From Polynucleobacter sp. HIN7 (GTDB taxonomy: Bacteria; Pseudomonadota; Gammaproteobacteria; Burkholderiales; Burkholderiaceae), in contig NZ_AP028138.1 in NCBI RefSeq assembly GCF_030297595.1, positions 248,001 through 312,000 of the forward strand: a stretch of 64,000 nucleotides of DNA, read 5' to 3'. The notes beneath the pieces are model-generated. The model was given only the letters and a program-made list of their open reading frames with translations, made no database searches and was not told where the DNA came from. A program made the translations under genes and the position numbers. Below, piece by piece: positions 1-9,716 of this stretch; within the stretch, counting starts at the first letter, position 1, and each line of letters opens with the position of its first letter.

Positions 1-213
1 GTAACCACTACGTGTGAGATTTTGGCGAATCACATCGGAAATCTTGACCGGTAATTTGTCCTCATCTTTAAATCGGGAAACCGCAATCGGATAGAGGGTT
101 TGGCCAACACCCTTGATCTCAATATTCATTTGAGCATGCGCGGGGTTGATGAAAAGCCCCATGATGATGCCAAGTGCCAGTAGGGGAATGGTGCATAAGC
201 GCTGGAATATCAT
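1..213 (-). CDS. tolB: TolB, N-terminal part (cut by window edge)
   Basis: This is the first 71 codons of a minus-strand gene that runs off the left edge. The frame starts at an ATG at 213 and gives a basic N-terminus, a hydrophobic stretch and an AHA-like signal-peptidase site near residue 27. A short domain follows with the text NIEIKGVGQTLYPIAV, which resembles the start of TolB. TolB is the periplasmic beta-propeller of the Tol-Pal system that keeps the outer membrane attached during division. The position directly after tolQ-tolR-tolA supports the call. The propeller itself is outside the window. Confidence 0.85.
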   Translation of the reverse strand, partial: MIFQRLCTIPLLALGIIMGLFINPAHAQMNIEIKGVGQTLYPIAVSRFKDEDKLPVKISDVIRQNLTRSGY

Positions 214-248
214 GATCAATATTCTAGACGCTTGTTATGAACCCTGAA

Positions 249-1025
249 TTAATCTTTTGGTTTAAAGGTTAATTTGATTTGACGCATCGGGATTTTGCCG
301 TTTTCGTCACGCGGTAGGCTCTCGGCACGATCAATCGCAATTAGGACCGCACGATCCCAGGCTGGATCGGTGCTGGGCGAGGTCACGGTCCGTTTCAAAA
401 TCATGCCATCGGGAGCGAGATCAACCAATACCACCACCGTTGGATTACCGCTGGTGGACTCCGTATTAAAGACGATGAGGGGTTTAATTTTCTTGCGTAC
501 CCGATCGGCGTAGCCGGGTGGGGCATTACCGCCCGCACCGACGCCATCACCCACTTTGCCGCCACTACCGCCTTCAGCACCAGCAGCTGCTTTTAAACGG
601 GCCAATTGATCCAGGCGTGCTTTCTCCGCAGCAGCGGCAGCTTTTTTAGCAGCCGCATCTTCTTTAGGGTCAGCCTTTTTCTCGGGTGGCTTGGATTCTG
701 CTTTTTTCTCAGGCTTGGGCTCGGGTTTTCTTACTGCCTCTTTGGGTGGCTCAGGCGGTGGTTTGGTTTTCTTAATAACGATCTCAGCCGCTTCGGGCTT
801 TACATCCATTATGGGGGCGGGTGTAACACTTGGGGGTGGAACGCTTGCATCCCAGAGCTCCACCTCAACACCAGCAGGGCTGGAACTCGTTTTCCAATGA
901 ATCCCCAAAGTCAGTAAAGCAATCAGAAAAAGATGGGCTCCTAATGAGAGTACAAACGCTTTGGTGGTTCCCGGTTCCCGATCCGCATGAAACTGCCACG
1001 AGGAATTAAGGGTTGCGCTACTCAT
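249..1025 (-). CDS. tolA: TolA, TonB/TolA-family energy transducer
   Basis: The 258-residue protein has one N-terminal membrane helix (about residues 22-44). A long Pro/Lys/Glu/Ala-rich stretch (about 65-145) and a glycine-rich hinge would span the periplasm. The C-terminal domain (about 170-258) has the TolA/TonB-C pattern: a Tyr-anchored helix, then beta strands ending in KLTFKP. TolA links the TolQR proton channel in the inner membrane to Pal/TolB at the outer membrane. It lies between tolR (12 bp upstream) and tolB in a minus-strand operon. The helical domain is shorter than in enterobacterial TolA, which is common in betaproteobacteria. Confidence 0.88.
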   Translation of the reverse strand: MSSATLNSSWQFHADREPGTTKAFVLSLGAHLFLIALLTLGIHWKTSSSPAGVEVELWDASVPPPSVTPAPIMDVKPEAAEIVIKKTKPPPEPPKEAVRKPEPKPEKKAESKPPEKKADPKEDAAAKKAAAAAEKARLDQLARLKAAAGAEGGSGGKVGDGVGAGGNAPPGYADRVRKKIKPLIVFNTESTSGNPTVVVLVDLAPDGMILKRTVTSPSTDPAWDRAVLIAIDRAESLPRDENGKIPMRQIKLTFKPKD

Positions 1026-1037
1026 GCTGACTCATCA

Positions 1038-1460
1038 TTACTGACTACGAACAGCCAATCCCACGCGTTTAACACCATTTTCTTTTAAGCGAGACATCAC
1101 ATCCATCACCACTTCGTATTTGATGGATTTATCGGCCGCTAGAACAACCGGTTGCTCAGCAGATTTTTCAGCTTGCGAGCGCGCAAAGGCGCCGAGCTCT
1201 AATTTAGAAATGGTCTGTGTACTCTCACCCTCTTTGCGAATCGTAATAGACTCATCAGCACCAATCGTAATAAAGACCGGGGGTAGGGCTTGAACCTTCG
1301 CGCCACCCACGGTTGGAAGATTGACCACTCCGGGATTAACGAGTGGGGCGGTCACCATAAAGATGACTAAGAGCACCAACATCACATCGATGTAGGGCAC
1401 CACATTAATGTCCGCAATCGCTTTCCGACGAGAGGAGCGAAAGGATGAGCGGCTAGCCAT
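1038..1460 (-). CDS. tolR: TolR, ExbD/TolR-family proton channel subunit
   Basis: This 140-residue protein has a short basic N-terminus, a single membrane helix (about residues 22-42) and a periplasmic domain. The helix carries the conserved Asp (D25, in the text PYIDVML) that in this family takes part in proton conduction with TolQ. It starts 5 bp after the tolQ stop, so the two are almost certainly co-translated. A second family member, ExbD, lies 5.4 kb away beside lpxK. The neighbours tolQ and tolA make TolR rather than ExbD the right name here. Confidence 0.92.
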   Translation of the reverse strand: MASRSSFRSSRRKAIADINVVPYIDVMLVLLVIFMVTAPLVNPGVVNLPTVGGAKVQALPPVFITIGADESITIRKEGESTQTISKLELGAFARSQAEKSAEQPVVLAADKSIKYEVVMDVMSRLKENGVKRVGLAVRSQ

Positions 1461-1465
1461 GATGA

Positions 1466-2140
1466 TTAGAGGCGAGCACCTTGACGTTGCAAAATATTTG
1501 TGAACTCTTCGATAAAGGATTCAAAATGAATCGAGAGGCGATCAATATCGGTGGAGTAACGGTTATAAGCCACGACCGCAGGGATGGCTGCAAATAATCC
1601 GATCGCAGTAGCTACCAGCGCTTCTGCAATGCCTGGGGCCACAGACGCAAGAGTCGCTTGTTGCACATTGGCCAAACCGCGAAAGGCGTGCATGATCCCC
1701 CAGACTGTTCCGAGGAGTCCAATGTAAGGAGATACTGAGCCAACGGATGCTAGAAAGGGCAAATTGGCTTCAAGGCGATCCATCTCGCGTTGATAGGCGG
1801 CTTTCATCGCGCGCCGTGCCGCATCGATTTCTTTGGCCTTTAAAAACTCCTGCATCCCGGCAGCGAAGATGCGCTCTAAAACTGCTGCATTGACTTGGGT
1901 ACCAGCGCTACTCATTTTGCGCTGGGCAGCCTCAAATAAGGTTTGCAAGTCGCCACCCGCCCAAAAATCACGCTCAAAGCGCTCCGTCTCACGGCGCGCC
2001 GCGCGTAAGTTTGAGCCCTTTCGAAAAATGATGGTCCACGAGGCCACAGAGAGGCTCAAGAGTAATACCATCACCGCTTGAACCAAGATGCTGGCGTTGA
2101 GAACCAGGGTCAGAATAGAAAGGTCTTCAGTAGGGTTCAT
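1466..2140 (-). CDS. tolQ: TolQ, MotA/TolQ/ExbB-family proton channel
   Basis: The 224-residue protein has three membrane helices (about 14-36, 130-152 and 168-192) with a large cytoplasmic loop between the first two, the standard TolQ/ExbB layout. The stretch SVSPYIGLLGTVWGIM before the second helix is the family signature. It forms the inner-membrane proton channel with TolR and drives TolA. It is the first gene of the minus-strand tol operon and is divergent from glyA. No ybgC thioesterase gene lies upstream, unlike in enterobacteria. Confidence 0.93.
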   Translation of the reverse strand: MNPTEDLSILTLVLNASILVQAVMVLLLSLSVASWTIIFRKGSNLRAARRETERFERDFWAGGDLQTLFEAAQRKMSSAGTQVNAAVLERIFAAGMQEFLKAKEIDAARRAMKAAYQREMDRLEANLPFLASVGSVSPYIGLLGTVWGIMHAFRGLANVQQATLASVAPGIAEALVATAIGLFAAIPAVVAYNRYSTDIDRLSIHFESFIEEFTNILQRQGARL

Positions 2141-2244
2141 AAGGACTTTGTATTATGGAGGGTAATTTTAGCCAATCCTCACTGGATTGCCGCAATTTAA
2201 TTGTCGTATTTTGGTATTGATTTGTGATTAATTAGGAAGCCATT

Positions 2245-3492
2245 ATGTTTGATCGTCAGCACACTTTAGCGCACATTGACCCTGAGTTATGGACTAGCAT
2301 CCAAAACGAGAACCGTCGTCAAGAGGAGCATATTGAGCTCATCGCCTCTGAAAACTATACCTCACCCGCAGTGATGGCCGCTCAGGGCTCACAATTAACC
2401 AACAAATATGCCGAGGGTTATCCCGGTAAGCGCTATTACGGTGGCTGTGAATTTGTCGATGTGGCTGAGCAATTGGCGATCGATCGAGTCAAGAAATTGT
2501 TTGGAGCCGACGCCGCCAATGTGCAACCCCATTGCGGAGCATCGGCTAATCAAGCGGTTTTCTTAGCCTTTTTAAAGCCTGGCGATACCTTTATGGGCAT
2601 GAGCCTTGCTGAGGGCGGACATTTATCGCATGGTATGGCCCTTAATATGAGCGGTAAATGGTTTAACGCGATCTCCTATGGACTCGATCAAAACGAAGCG
2701 ATTGATTACGAGCAAATGGAGCGCTTAGCGCGCGAGAAAAAACCAAAACTCATCATTGCTGGTGCGTCCGCTTATTCTTTGCAGATTGATTTTGAGCGTT
2801 TTGCAAAAGTGGCTAAAGAGATCGGTGCCATTTTTATGGTCGACATGGCGCACTACGCAGGATTGATCGCTGCAGGTGTGTACCCCAATCCAGTGCCCTA
2901 TGCGGATGTGGTGACTTCAACGACGCATAAGAGTCTACGTGGTCCACGCGGTGGCATCATTCTCATGAAAGCTGAGCATGAGAAAGCCATTAACTCTGCG
3001 GTATTCCCAGGTATGCAAGGTGGCCCCTTAATGCATGTAATCGCCGCGAAGGCGGTGGCATTTAAAGAAGCCTTAGAGCCTAGCTTTAAAGACTATCAAA
3101 AGCAGGTAATTGCCAATGCGCAAGCCTTAGCAAATTCGTTGATTGAGCGGGGCCTGCGGATTGTCTCGGGTAGAACGGAGTCGCACGTGATGCTCGTCGA
3201 TCTACGTGCGAAGAAAATTACCGGTAAGGAAGCCGAGGCCGCATTAGGCGCTGCTCACATTACCGTGAACAAAAATGCGATTCCCAATGATCCTGAAAAA
3301 CCCATGGTAACGAGTGGGATTCGCTTGGGTTCTCCAGCGATGACCACGCGCGGTTTTAAAGAGGCCGAAGCCAAGCAAGTGGGGCAACTGATTGCCGACG
3401 TACTCGATCACCCCAATGATGCTAATCATTTGGCAAAAGTGCGCGAGCAAGTGAATGCGCTTACTAAACGTTTCCCCGTCTACGGAAATTAA
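2245..3492 (+). CDS. glyA: Serine hydroxymethyltransferase
   Basis: This is a 415-residue, full-length PLP enzyme that interconverts serine and glycine while charging tetrahydrofolate with a one-carbon unit. The N-terminal stretch with IELIASENY and the PLP-lysine motif [12 protein letters not shown] (around residue 230) are diagnostic. The text [12 protein letters not shown] is the usual substrate-binding loop. The start ATG has AGGA about 8 bases upstream. It is divergent from tolQ across a gap of about 100 bp and is followed 5 bp later by nrdR, a common glyA-nrdR pairing. Confidence 0.98.
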   Translation: MFDRQHTLAHIDPELWTSIQNENRRQEEHIELIASENYTSPAVMAAQGSQLTNKYAEGYPGKRYYGGCEFVDVAEQLAIDRVKKLFGADAANVQPHCGASANQAVFLAFLKPGDTFMGMSLAEGGHLSHGMALNMSGKWFNAISYGLDQNEAIDYEQMERLAREKKPKLIIAGASAYSLQIDFERFAKVAKEIGAIFMVDMAHYAGLIAAGVYPNPVPYADVVTSTTHKSLRGPRGGIILMKAEHEKAINSAVFPGMQGGPLMHVIAAKAVAFKEALEPSFKDYQKQVIANAQALANSLIERGLRIVSGRTESHVMLVDLRAKKITGKEAEAALGAAHITVNKNAIPNDPEKPMVTSGIRLGSPAMTTRGFKEAEAKQVGQLIADVLDHPNDANHLAKVREQVNALTKRFPVYGN

Positions 3493-3497
3493 GCCCC

Positions 3498-3944
3498 ATG
3501 CGTTGCCCGTTTTGCCATAGTGACGATACCCAGGTGATGGATACCCGGGTATCGGATGAGGGCGATTCGGTCAGACGCCGCAGGCGCTGCGCATCGTGCG
3601 ATAAGCGCTTCACCACCTATGAGCGAGCCGAGTTAAGTCTGCCTGCCATTGTGAAAAAAAATGGCAGTCGGGTGGAGTACAGCCATGAGAAATTAGTGAG
3701 CTCGATCCGCTTAGCGTTACGCAAACGCCCGGTTTCCTCGGATGCGGTTGATGATGCGATCGGACGCATCGAAGAAAAACTGATGGCCTCCGGCGAAAAA
3801 GAAATCCCTAGCGAGCGGGTTGGTGAACTAGTCATGCGTGAACTCAAGCGCTTAGATAAAGTCGCCTACATCCGCTTTGCATCGGTCTATCGTAGCTTTG
3901 CCGATCTCGAGTCGTTTGAGAGCGCTCTCAAAGAGCTGAAGTAA
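3498..3944 (+). CDS. nrdR: NrdR transcriptional repressor
   Basis: The 148-residue protein represses ribonucleotide reductase genes in response to ATP/dATP. The N-terminus is a zinc ribbon with Cys pairs in RCPFC and CASC and the arginine-rich text VRRRRRC. An ATP-cone domain follows from about residue 49 to 139. Length and motifs match the family. It is the second gene of the glyA operon. It ends 5 bp from the convergent adk stop, so the two transcripts meet with no clear terminator between them. Confidence 0.97.
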   Translation: MRCPFCHSDDTQVMDTRVSDEGDSVRRRRRCASCDKRFTTYERAELSLPAIVKKNGSRVEYSHEKLVSSIRLALRKRPVSSDAVDDAIGRIEEKLMASGEKEIPSERVGELVMRELKRLDKVAYIRFASVYRSFADLESFESALKELK

Positions 3945-3949
3945 AAAAC

Positions 3950-4648
<699 letters not shown>

Positions 4649-4707
4649 CTAATTGATTGCACCGACTTAGGGCAGATTTATTGGGACCTGCTTCTTAGCG
4701 AAATCCC

Positions 4708-5436
4708 TTAAAAGAAGGCACGCACCCGCGCAAGATCTTCGAGGGTGTCTACGCCGGCTGGTGGCAATTCAGAGGCGGTATGCACTGCGATACGGTAGCC
4801 GTGCCAGAGTGCACGCAATTGCTCTAGAGACTCTGCAATCTCTAATGGAGATGTTGCAAGTTGGGCATACTTTTTTAGAAAACCCACGCGGTAGGCATAG
4901 ATACCGATATGGCGATAGTAAGTAGGTGACGATTGAGTGCGATCGTAGGGCACAGCTGCTCGCGAGAAGTACAAGGCTTCGCGTTGTTGATTGAGGACTA
5001 CTTTCACCGCATTGGGATTGGTAATTTCCTCAGCACTTTGAATGGCTACAGCGGCTGTACTCATGACGCATTGCGGATTTGCTGCTAATGTATCAGCGAC
5101 TTGATTGATGAGTTCCACCGGAATTAAAGGCTCATCCCCTTGTACGTTCACAATCAGTGCCTCGTCATCCAGGCCTAAGCGAGAGGCAACCTCCGCAATC
5201 CGATCGGTACCACTAGGGTGATCTGCACGAGTCATAAGGACGGTCAATCCTGCCGCATGGCAGGCAGCTTCAATCTCAACGGCATCGGTGGCAACCAAAA
5301 TTTGTTTTGCTTTGGATTGTTTTGCACGCTCGGCCACACGCACCACCATTGGTTTACCACCCAGATCCGCAAGCGCTTTGCGCTCAAGCCGTGTCGATGC
5401 TAAACGCGCCGGGATTACAACGGTAAATACGGTCAT
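4708..5436 (-). CDS. kdsB: CMP-Kdo synthetase
   Basis: The 242-residue enzyme (3-deoxy-manno-octulosonate cytidylyltransferase) activates Kdo as CMP-Kdo for the LPS inner core. The N-terminal nucleotide-binding motif is PARLASTRLERKAL, a variant of PARxxSxRLPxK. The texts VNVQGDEPLI and YRHIGIYAYR are family signatures. It lies 9 bp after a small Trm112-like gene in a minus-strand operon with lpxK. That fits a shared role in lipid A/Kdo assembly and in surface glycans as a whole. Confidence 0.97.
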   Translation of the reverse strand: MTVFTVVIPARLASTRLERKALADLGGKPMVVRVAERAKQSKAKQILVATDAVEIEAACHAAGLTVLMTRADHPSGTDRIAEVASRLGLDDEALIVNVQGDEPLIPVELINQVADTLAANPQCVMSTAAVAIQSAEEITNPNAVKVVLNQQREALYFSRAAVPYDRTQSSPTYYRHIGIYAYRVGFLKKYAQLATSPLEIAESLEQLRALWHGYRIAVHTASELPPAGVDTLEDLARVRAFF

Positions 5437-5445
5437 CGCAAGTAA

Positions 5446-5640
5446 TTATTTAGAGAGAGCAGCAGTTTCTTCAGAACTGAGACTGCGCGCTTCATCAACT
5501 AGCATGACCGGAATGTCATCGCGAATTGGGTAAGCAAGTTTATCGACTTTGCAAATGAGCTCGTGTTTATCTTCATCCAAATGGAGCGAGCTCTTACAAA
5601 TCGGGCAAACCACAATATCGAGTAGATTTCTATTCATCAT
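5446..5640 (-). CDS. Trm112/UPF0434-family small protein (YcaR-like)
   Basis: This is a 64-residue protein of the Trm112-like family, recognisable from [14 protein letters not shown] near the N-terminus and [11 protein letters not shown] in the middle. One CxxC pair is present, a candidate for metal binding. In many proteobacteria the same small gene lies between lpxK and kdsB, as it does here. Its function is not firmly known. Yeast Trm112 is a scaffold for methyltransferases, but no such role can be read from this sequence. Confidence 0.9.
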   Translation of the reverse strand: MMNRNLLDIVVCPICKSSLHLDEDKHELICKVDKLAYPIRDDIPVMLVDEARSLSSEETAALSK

Positions 5641-5690
5641 CGGAGGGCCTTAATCATCACCATGTGCTCATCATAGCCCAAGACGTGGGG

Positions 5691-6806
5691 TTATTTGAGA
5701 TAGGGATCGGGCCGCGTAATCACCTCTTGCACCCAATGACTAAACTCCGATGGAAGCTCTAAGCGCATGGGAACAACCCAGATGCGAGAGTCTTCGATCC
5801 CAGCGCATTTAACTGCATCTTTTTCGGTGATTAGGATGAGGTCCACGGCAAGGGCTTTTAGATCATTGTGCTGAACTGGCGCGTGATCGGGCAGGGCTAG
5901 AGTTTGATCAATATGTACCCCTAGTTTGGTCAGTGCATCAAAAAACTTCTTTGGATTGCCAATGGCTGCAAGTACGCCTACTTTTAATCCAACTAAGCGA
6001 CTGAGCATGTGGGCAAATCTAATAGGCTCATTGGGCCGATGCAGTGGATAGGCACTATCGATCGTTGGACTCAGGTGTAGTTCGCGAGAGCTGGGAAACG
6101 GGTCGTTCGGGGGAGGGGATTCGCTAATAGTGATGGTTGCATCGCGCTCACGCTTAGCACTCTCGCGTAATGGCCCAGCGGGCAAGAGTCTGCCATTGCC
6201 ATCCCCACGTTCGTCCTCAACGACCAACTCCAAATCACGCCCACCTTCGCGTGCAGGCCAACGTACTAAGGCCGCATGCTGTAAACCATCATCACTGATG
6301 ATCACATTGACCTCGGGATCGGACTGTAAAAGAGCATCAATGCAGGCTTTACGTTTGCGATAGACCCATATCGGCACGCAGTCATGAATACGTTGCGCCA
6401 TCAACACGGGTTCATCACCAACTTGATTGGGCTTACTGTACCGATCAACACGTGTGGGTTGCGAGGGTGATGAGCGAGTATGGGGTTGATAGCCACGACT
6501 AATCACGCCAGGCTTAAAGCCGCGTTCGACCAATTCATTGGCAAGCGCAATCACGAGTGGAGTTTTTCCCGTGCCCCCCACTCGAATATTGCCCACGATG
6601 ATGATGGGAACTGGTGCAGCGCGATAGATCCCCAGGGTGTGCAATAGCCCAGAGTCCACGATCAACTGTTTGATCCAAACCACGAGGCCATAGAGCCACG
6701 CCAAGGGTAGTAAAACAAGACTGATTAAGCGATCGACAAGTGCGCGAATGGGTGATTGAGAAAATGAAGATTTTTCCCAAAAGCGCGGCGCAGTTTTGAA
6801 GAGCAT
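5691..6806 (-). CDS. lpxK: Tetraacyldisaccharide 4'-kinase
   Basis: The 371-residue LpxK phosphorylates the lipid A precursor at the 4' position at the inner-membrane face. A membrane-associating N-terminus (about residues 25-50) precedes the Walker A GGTGKT at 77-82. The texts GVISRGYQ and IISDDGLQH are family signatures. It is a little longer than the usual 320-350 residues. It overlaps exbD by 1 bp (start of lpxK at the exbD stop), so the two are translationally linked. Confidence 0.96.
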   Translation of the reverse strand: MLFKTAPRFWEKSSFSQSPIRALVDRLISLVLLPLAWLYGLVVWIKQLIVDSGLLHTLGIYRAAPVPIIIVGNIRVGGTGKTPLVIALANELVERGFKPGVISRGYQPHTRSSPSQPTRVDRYSKPNQVGDEPVLMAQRIHDCVPIWVYRKRKACIDALLQSDPEVNVIISDDGLQHAALVRWPAREGGRDLELVVEDERGDGNGRLLPAGPLRESAKRERDATITISESPPPNDPFPSSRELHLSPTIDSAYPLHRPNEPIRFAHMLSRLVGLKVGVLAAIGNPKKFFDALTKLGVHIDQTLALPDHAPVQHNDLKALAVDLILITEKDAVKCAGIEDSRIWVVPMRLELPSEFSHWVQEVITRPDPYLK

Positions 6807-7270
6807 TATTTCTTCGCTTGACTACTAAAAGCGATATTGGGAAGACCGGCGTCACGCGCCAGTTCCAATACCGTCATGACCGCTTGATGTGGGGCGCGGG
6901 CATCCGCATCGATACTAATGCGTAGGTTTTGCTCAGGAGAAGAATTCATTTGTTTAAGAGCACTCCCCAGTTGGGCGCGATTCATGATCTTGCCATTGAG
7001 AGCAAAGCGACCATCGCTACTCACCGCAATATTGATCTCACGTGCTGAATCGACAGTCTCGACACCTGAGGCTGTTGGCAGGGTAATCGCAATTTCTTGA
7101 AACTTGGTAAAGGTAGTGGAGATCATCAAAAAGATTAGGATCACTAAGAGCACATCAATGAAGGCAATTAGATTAATTTCAGGTTCGGCATAAGAGAACG
7201 AGCGGGATGAGCGACCCAAATTTATGCCAAAGCGAGAGGAACTTCTGTGCGAAGTATCGAGCCAGCTCAT
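6806..7270 (-). CDS. exbD: ExbD/TolR-family biopolymer transport protein
   Basis: This 154-residue protein has one membrane helix (about residues 33-53) carrying the conserved Asp (D39, in AFIDVLL), then a periplasmic domain. It pairs with ExbB, with which it overlaps by 4 bp. In this family ExbB-ExbD energise TonB. No tonB gene is in this window, so the partner must be encoded elsewhere. The exbB-exbD-lpxK order is seen in other proteobacteria. Confidence 0.9.
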   Translation of the reverse strand: MSWLDTSHRSSSRFGINLGRSSRSFSYAEPEINLIAFIDVLLVILIFLMISTTFTKFQEIAITLPTASGVETVDSAREINIAVSSDGRFALNGKIMNRAQLGSALKQMNSSPEQNLRISIDADARAPHQAVMTVLELARDAGLPNIAFSSQAKK

Positions 7271-7938
7271 GAAGATGACGAAGCGGATTGTGGATACAAC
7301 TTCTTAAACAACTGCCGAGTGCATTCCTCACATTCACGCTGGCGTTGATCGGCCACTGCTCGCAAGATCCGCCATCCAGCCAATGCTGGGATTGCGATTA
7401 AGAGGCCAAATGCGGTGTTGTAGAGCGCAATTGAGATGCCGTGTGCTAATTGCTGAGGGTTAGTCGCCCCAACGCTGGCAGCATTGACCGCACTACCAAT
7501 CGTGCCACCTTGACTACCAAAGATCTCAATCATGCCAACCACAGTGCCAAAAAGACCGAGAAGGGGCGCTACAGTAGCAATCGTGGCGAGTGCCCCTAAG
7601 TAGCGATCCAATTTGGTCCATAGGTTTTGGGCGAGGATTTGCAGCTCTTCGATGGCAACCTCGGCCGAGTGCCCCAGGGCATGCTCACGTAAGACACCAG
7701 CCAATAGTCCGCCAATCGGGGAGGAACTCGTGAGGTGATTGATGAAGTCGGGATCATTGGCAAGGGTCGGTGTGGCAGCAAAGGCCTCTTCAATCGACTG
7801 TTTGCGAACAATGTGGGTTTTGCGCAAATACCAGCAGCGTTCAAGCAAAATGGCAAGGCCGAGAATGGATATAGCAAGAAGTGGCCAGATCGGCCAGCCA
7901 GCAGCGATTAAGATGGAATACATGAACGGTATTTTCAT
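7267..7938 (-). CDS. exbB: ExbB, MotA/TolQ/ExbB-family proton channel
   Basis: The 223-residue protein has the three-helix ExbB/TolQ layout (helices near residues 12-32, 120-140 and 165-190). The signature text is ATVAPLLGLFGTVVGMIEIF. It forms the inner-membrane proton channel with the adjoining ExbD. The start ATG at 7938 follows a 352-bp region shared with the divergent xseA gene. It heads the exbB-exbD-lpxK-kdsB series on the minus strand. I saw no convincing Fur site upstream. Confidence 0.92.
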   Translation of the reverse strand: MKIPFMYSILIAAGWPIWPLLAISILGLAILLERCWYLRKTHIVRKQSIEEAFAATPTLANDPDFINHLTSSSPIGGLLAGVLREHALGHSAEVAIEELQILAQNLWTKLDRYLGALATIATVAPLLGLFGTVVGMIEIFGSQGGTIGSAVNAASVGATNPQQLAHGISIALYNTAFGLLIAIPALAGWRILRAVADQRQRECEECTRQLFKKLYPQSASSSS

Positions 7939-8290
7939 GCAAATTCAGAAAAGCCCAAAAAAGCGGCTGACCCTATCCCAACAAGTAAACCAGTTTCATC
8001 GAGCCACGGGCGTTTATACCGGCTTGTGGATAACTCTGTGCAAAACTTTGAGCAAAGTCCACCCTAAGTCCTTGATGGGTGGTGTAAGTCCTTGATTTAT
8101 GCCTAAAGATCAGTTCATTCAAATGATAAAAATATGCTTTTAAGTCAATTACTTGCAAATTTAATGTTGGATGAAAGCGACATTCATAAAGAGCGAGTAT
8201 TCACTAACTTTCTTACTATTTCGGTCAGCCAAGGCTTGTGGATATGTCGCGACCCGCGAGCCCATATAGTTACTGGAAAGTGACAAATAA
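7939..8290. other. Divergent intergenic region with DnaA-box-like sites
   Basis: This 352-bp gap lies between divergent exbB and xseA and has no convincing gene. It holds a perfect DnaA-box match on the minus strand (TTATCCACA, 8025-8033) and a one-mismatch copy (ATATCCACA, 8237-8245). Both sit inside the same 12-base direct repeat GGCTTGTGGATA (8021-8032 and 8233-8244). The 12-mer TAAGTCCTTGAT also occurs twice between about 8066 and 8098. The rest is unremarkable. Promoters for both flanking genes must lie here or close by. Confidence 0.6.
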
Positions 8291-9481
8291 ATGACGGAAA
8301 AATCAAGCCCGATCCTGAGCGTTGGCGATCTAAACCGCGCCATTGCTGAGTCTTTGACCGAACAATTTGAGTTTGTCATGGTTAGCGGGGAGGTATCGAA
8401 CTTCAAAGCCTATGACAGCGGTCATTGGTATTTCTCACTCAAGGATGAAGAAGGTCAAATTCGATGTGTGATGTTTCGGGGAAAAAATCTGCAAGTTGGG
8501 TTTATGCCCCAATCTGGGGATCAAGTGGAGGTGAGCGCCTCGGTCAGTATGTATGTGCCCCGCGGTGATGTGCAGTTAACGATTCATGCTTTGCGTAAAG
8601 CTGGCCGTGGAGGTCTCTATGAAGCATTCCTGAAACTTAAAGATAAGTTAGCGAAGGCGGGTTTATTTGATGAGGAACGCAAGCGCGTAATTCCATCTCA
8701 TCCAAAGGCAATTGCGATTGTGACCTCAACGCAGGCTGCGGCGCTCAAAGATGTGCTCACCACCTTAGCGCGTCGTGCGCCGCACATTCCCATCTACATT
8801 TATCCAACCTTGGTTCAGGGTGCGGATGCTCCTGTTGGGATCGTCAACGCCATTCAAAAGGCTAATGATGATGGCTTGGCTGAGGTGATTCTTCTGGTGC
8901 GTGGCGGTGGCAGCATTGAGGATTTATGGGCGTTTAATGACGAGCAGTTGGCACACGCTATTGCCAGTTCGGATATACCAATCATCAGCGGGGTGGGGCA
9001 CGAAACCGATTTCACGATTGCCGATTTTGTGGCGGACCTACGAGCCCCGACACCAACCGGTGCTGCTGAATTAGCCACCCCAAAACGAGAGCAACTCTTA
9101 CAAGAACTGAAGAGCTATCAAGACACGATCACTCAGCGTCTGGAGCAACGCCTCGAGCGCGAAGCTCAAACACTCGATCAAATCAGCCTAAGACTCAAGC
9201 ACGCTTTACCAAACCCGGAGCGCATGCGCGAGCAAATTGAGCAATGGCGGCAACGTTTGTCTCAAGGTGTACGCATGTATCTAGAGAGCCTGAAACGCAA
9301 TCAGGCACATTGGCTTACTCAGCTTGAAACCCTCAATCCGCAACGCACGCTCGAGCGGGGTTACGCAGTGATTTTGGATCAAAACCAAAAAGCTGCACGT
9401 CAACCCAGTGATATTCGAGAGGATGAGCGGTATCAGCTTTGGCTTGCAGAAGGCAAGATACAAGTTGCCTTTAAAAAATAG
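8291..9481 (+). CDS. xseA: Exodeoxyribonuclease VII large subunit
   Basis: The 396-residue catalytic subunit of exonuclease VII degrades single-stranded DNA. An N-terminal OB-fold (about residues 5-105) contains GEVSNFKAYDSGHWYFSLKD. The nuclease core has the texts VLLVRGGGSIEDLW and SGVGHETDFTIADFVADLRAPTP shortened across about 205-255. A helical region and a short C-terminal segment (ERGYAVI) follow. It is somewhat shorter than the E. coli protein (456 residues). The small subunit xseB is not adjacent. Confidence 0.96.
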   Translation: MTEKSSPILSVGDLNRAIAESLTEQFEFVMVSGEVSNFKAYDSGHWYFSLKDEEGQIRCVMFRGKNLQVGFMPQSGDQVEVSASVSMYVPRGDVQLTIHALRKAGRGGLYEAFLKLKDKLAKAGLFDEERKRVIPSHPKAIAIVTSTQAAALKDVLTTLARRAPHIPIYIYPTLVQGADAPVGIVNAIQKANDDGLAEVILLVRGGGSIEDLWAFNDEQLAHAIASSDIPIISGVGHETDFTIADFVADLRAPTPTGAAELATPKREQLLQELKSYQDTITQRLEQRLEREAQTLDQISLRLKHALPNPERMREQIEQWRQRLSQGVRMYLESLKRNQAHWLTQLETLNPQRTLERGYAVILDQNQKAARQPSDIREDERYQLWLAEGKIQVAFKK

Positions 9482-9716
9482 ATAACTAATCCATTTTCTG
9501 TTGGGCTGGAGGGTGGACCCTTGATTGTTCCAATATGGAGTCTGTCAAATTAAAGAGAACTTTAATTTGAAAGTTGAAATTTAAAGCTTTCTTTAATATG
9601 GACTTCAATCAAAATCAGGAACCTGCCAAAAGCCAGTCTCTTATTCATCTTTTGGCGAATAATGGCGAAAAATGGCATTTGTCGGCTCAAGATTTTAAGA
9701 AGATGCAGATTTATCC
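9482..9716. other. Gene-poor gap with AT-rich hairpin and a 40-codon ORF
   Basis: Between xseA and the higBA module there is a perfect 10-bp inverted repeat, CAAATTAAAG / CTTTAATTTG (9546-9569, 4-base loop AGAA). It lacks a T-run on either side, so it is a poor terminator. A 40-codon open frame (9598-9720) follows, whose text includes GEKWHLSAQDFKK. It has no clear ribosome-binding site and no family I recognise, and it overlaps the 3' end of higA by a few bases. It may be a remnant or chance. Confidence 0.35.

Noticed and set aside
295..917. Plus-strand ORFs opposite tolA
   Set aside because: They are shadows of the low-complexity tolA coding strand and contain no domain.
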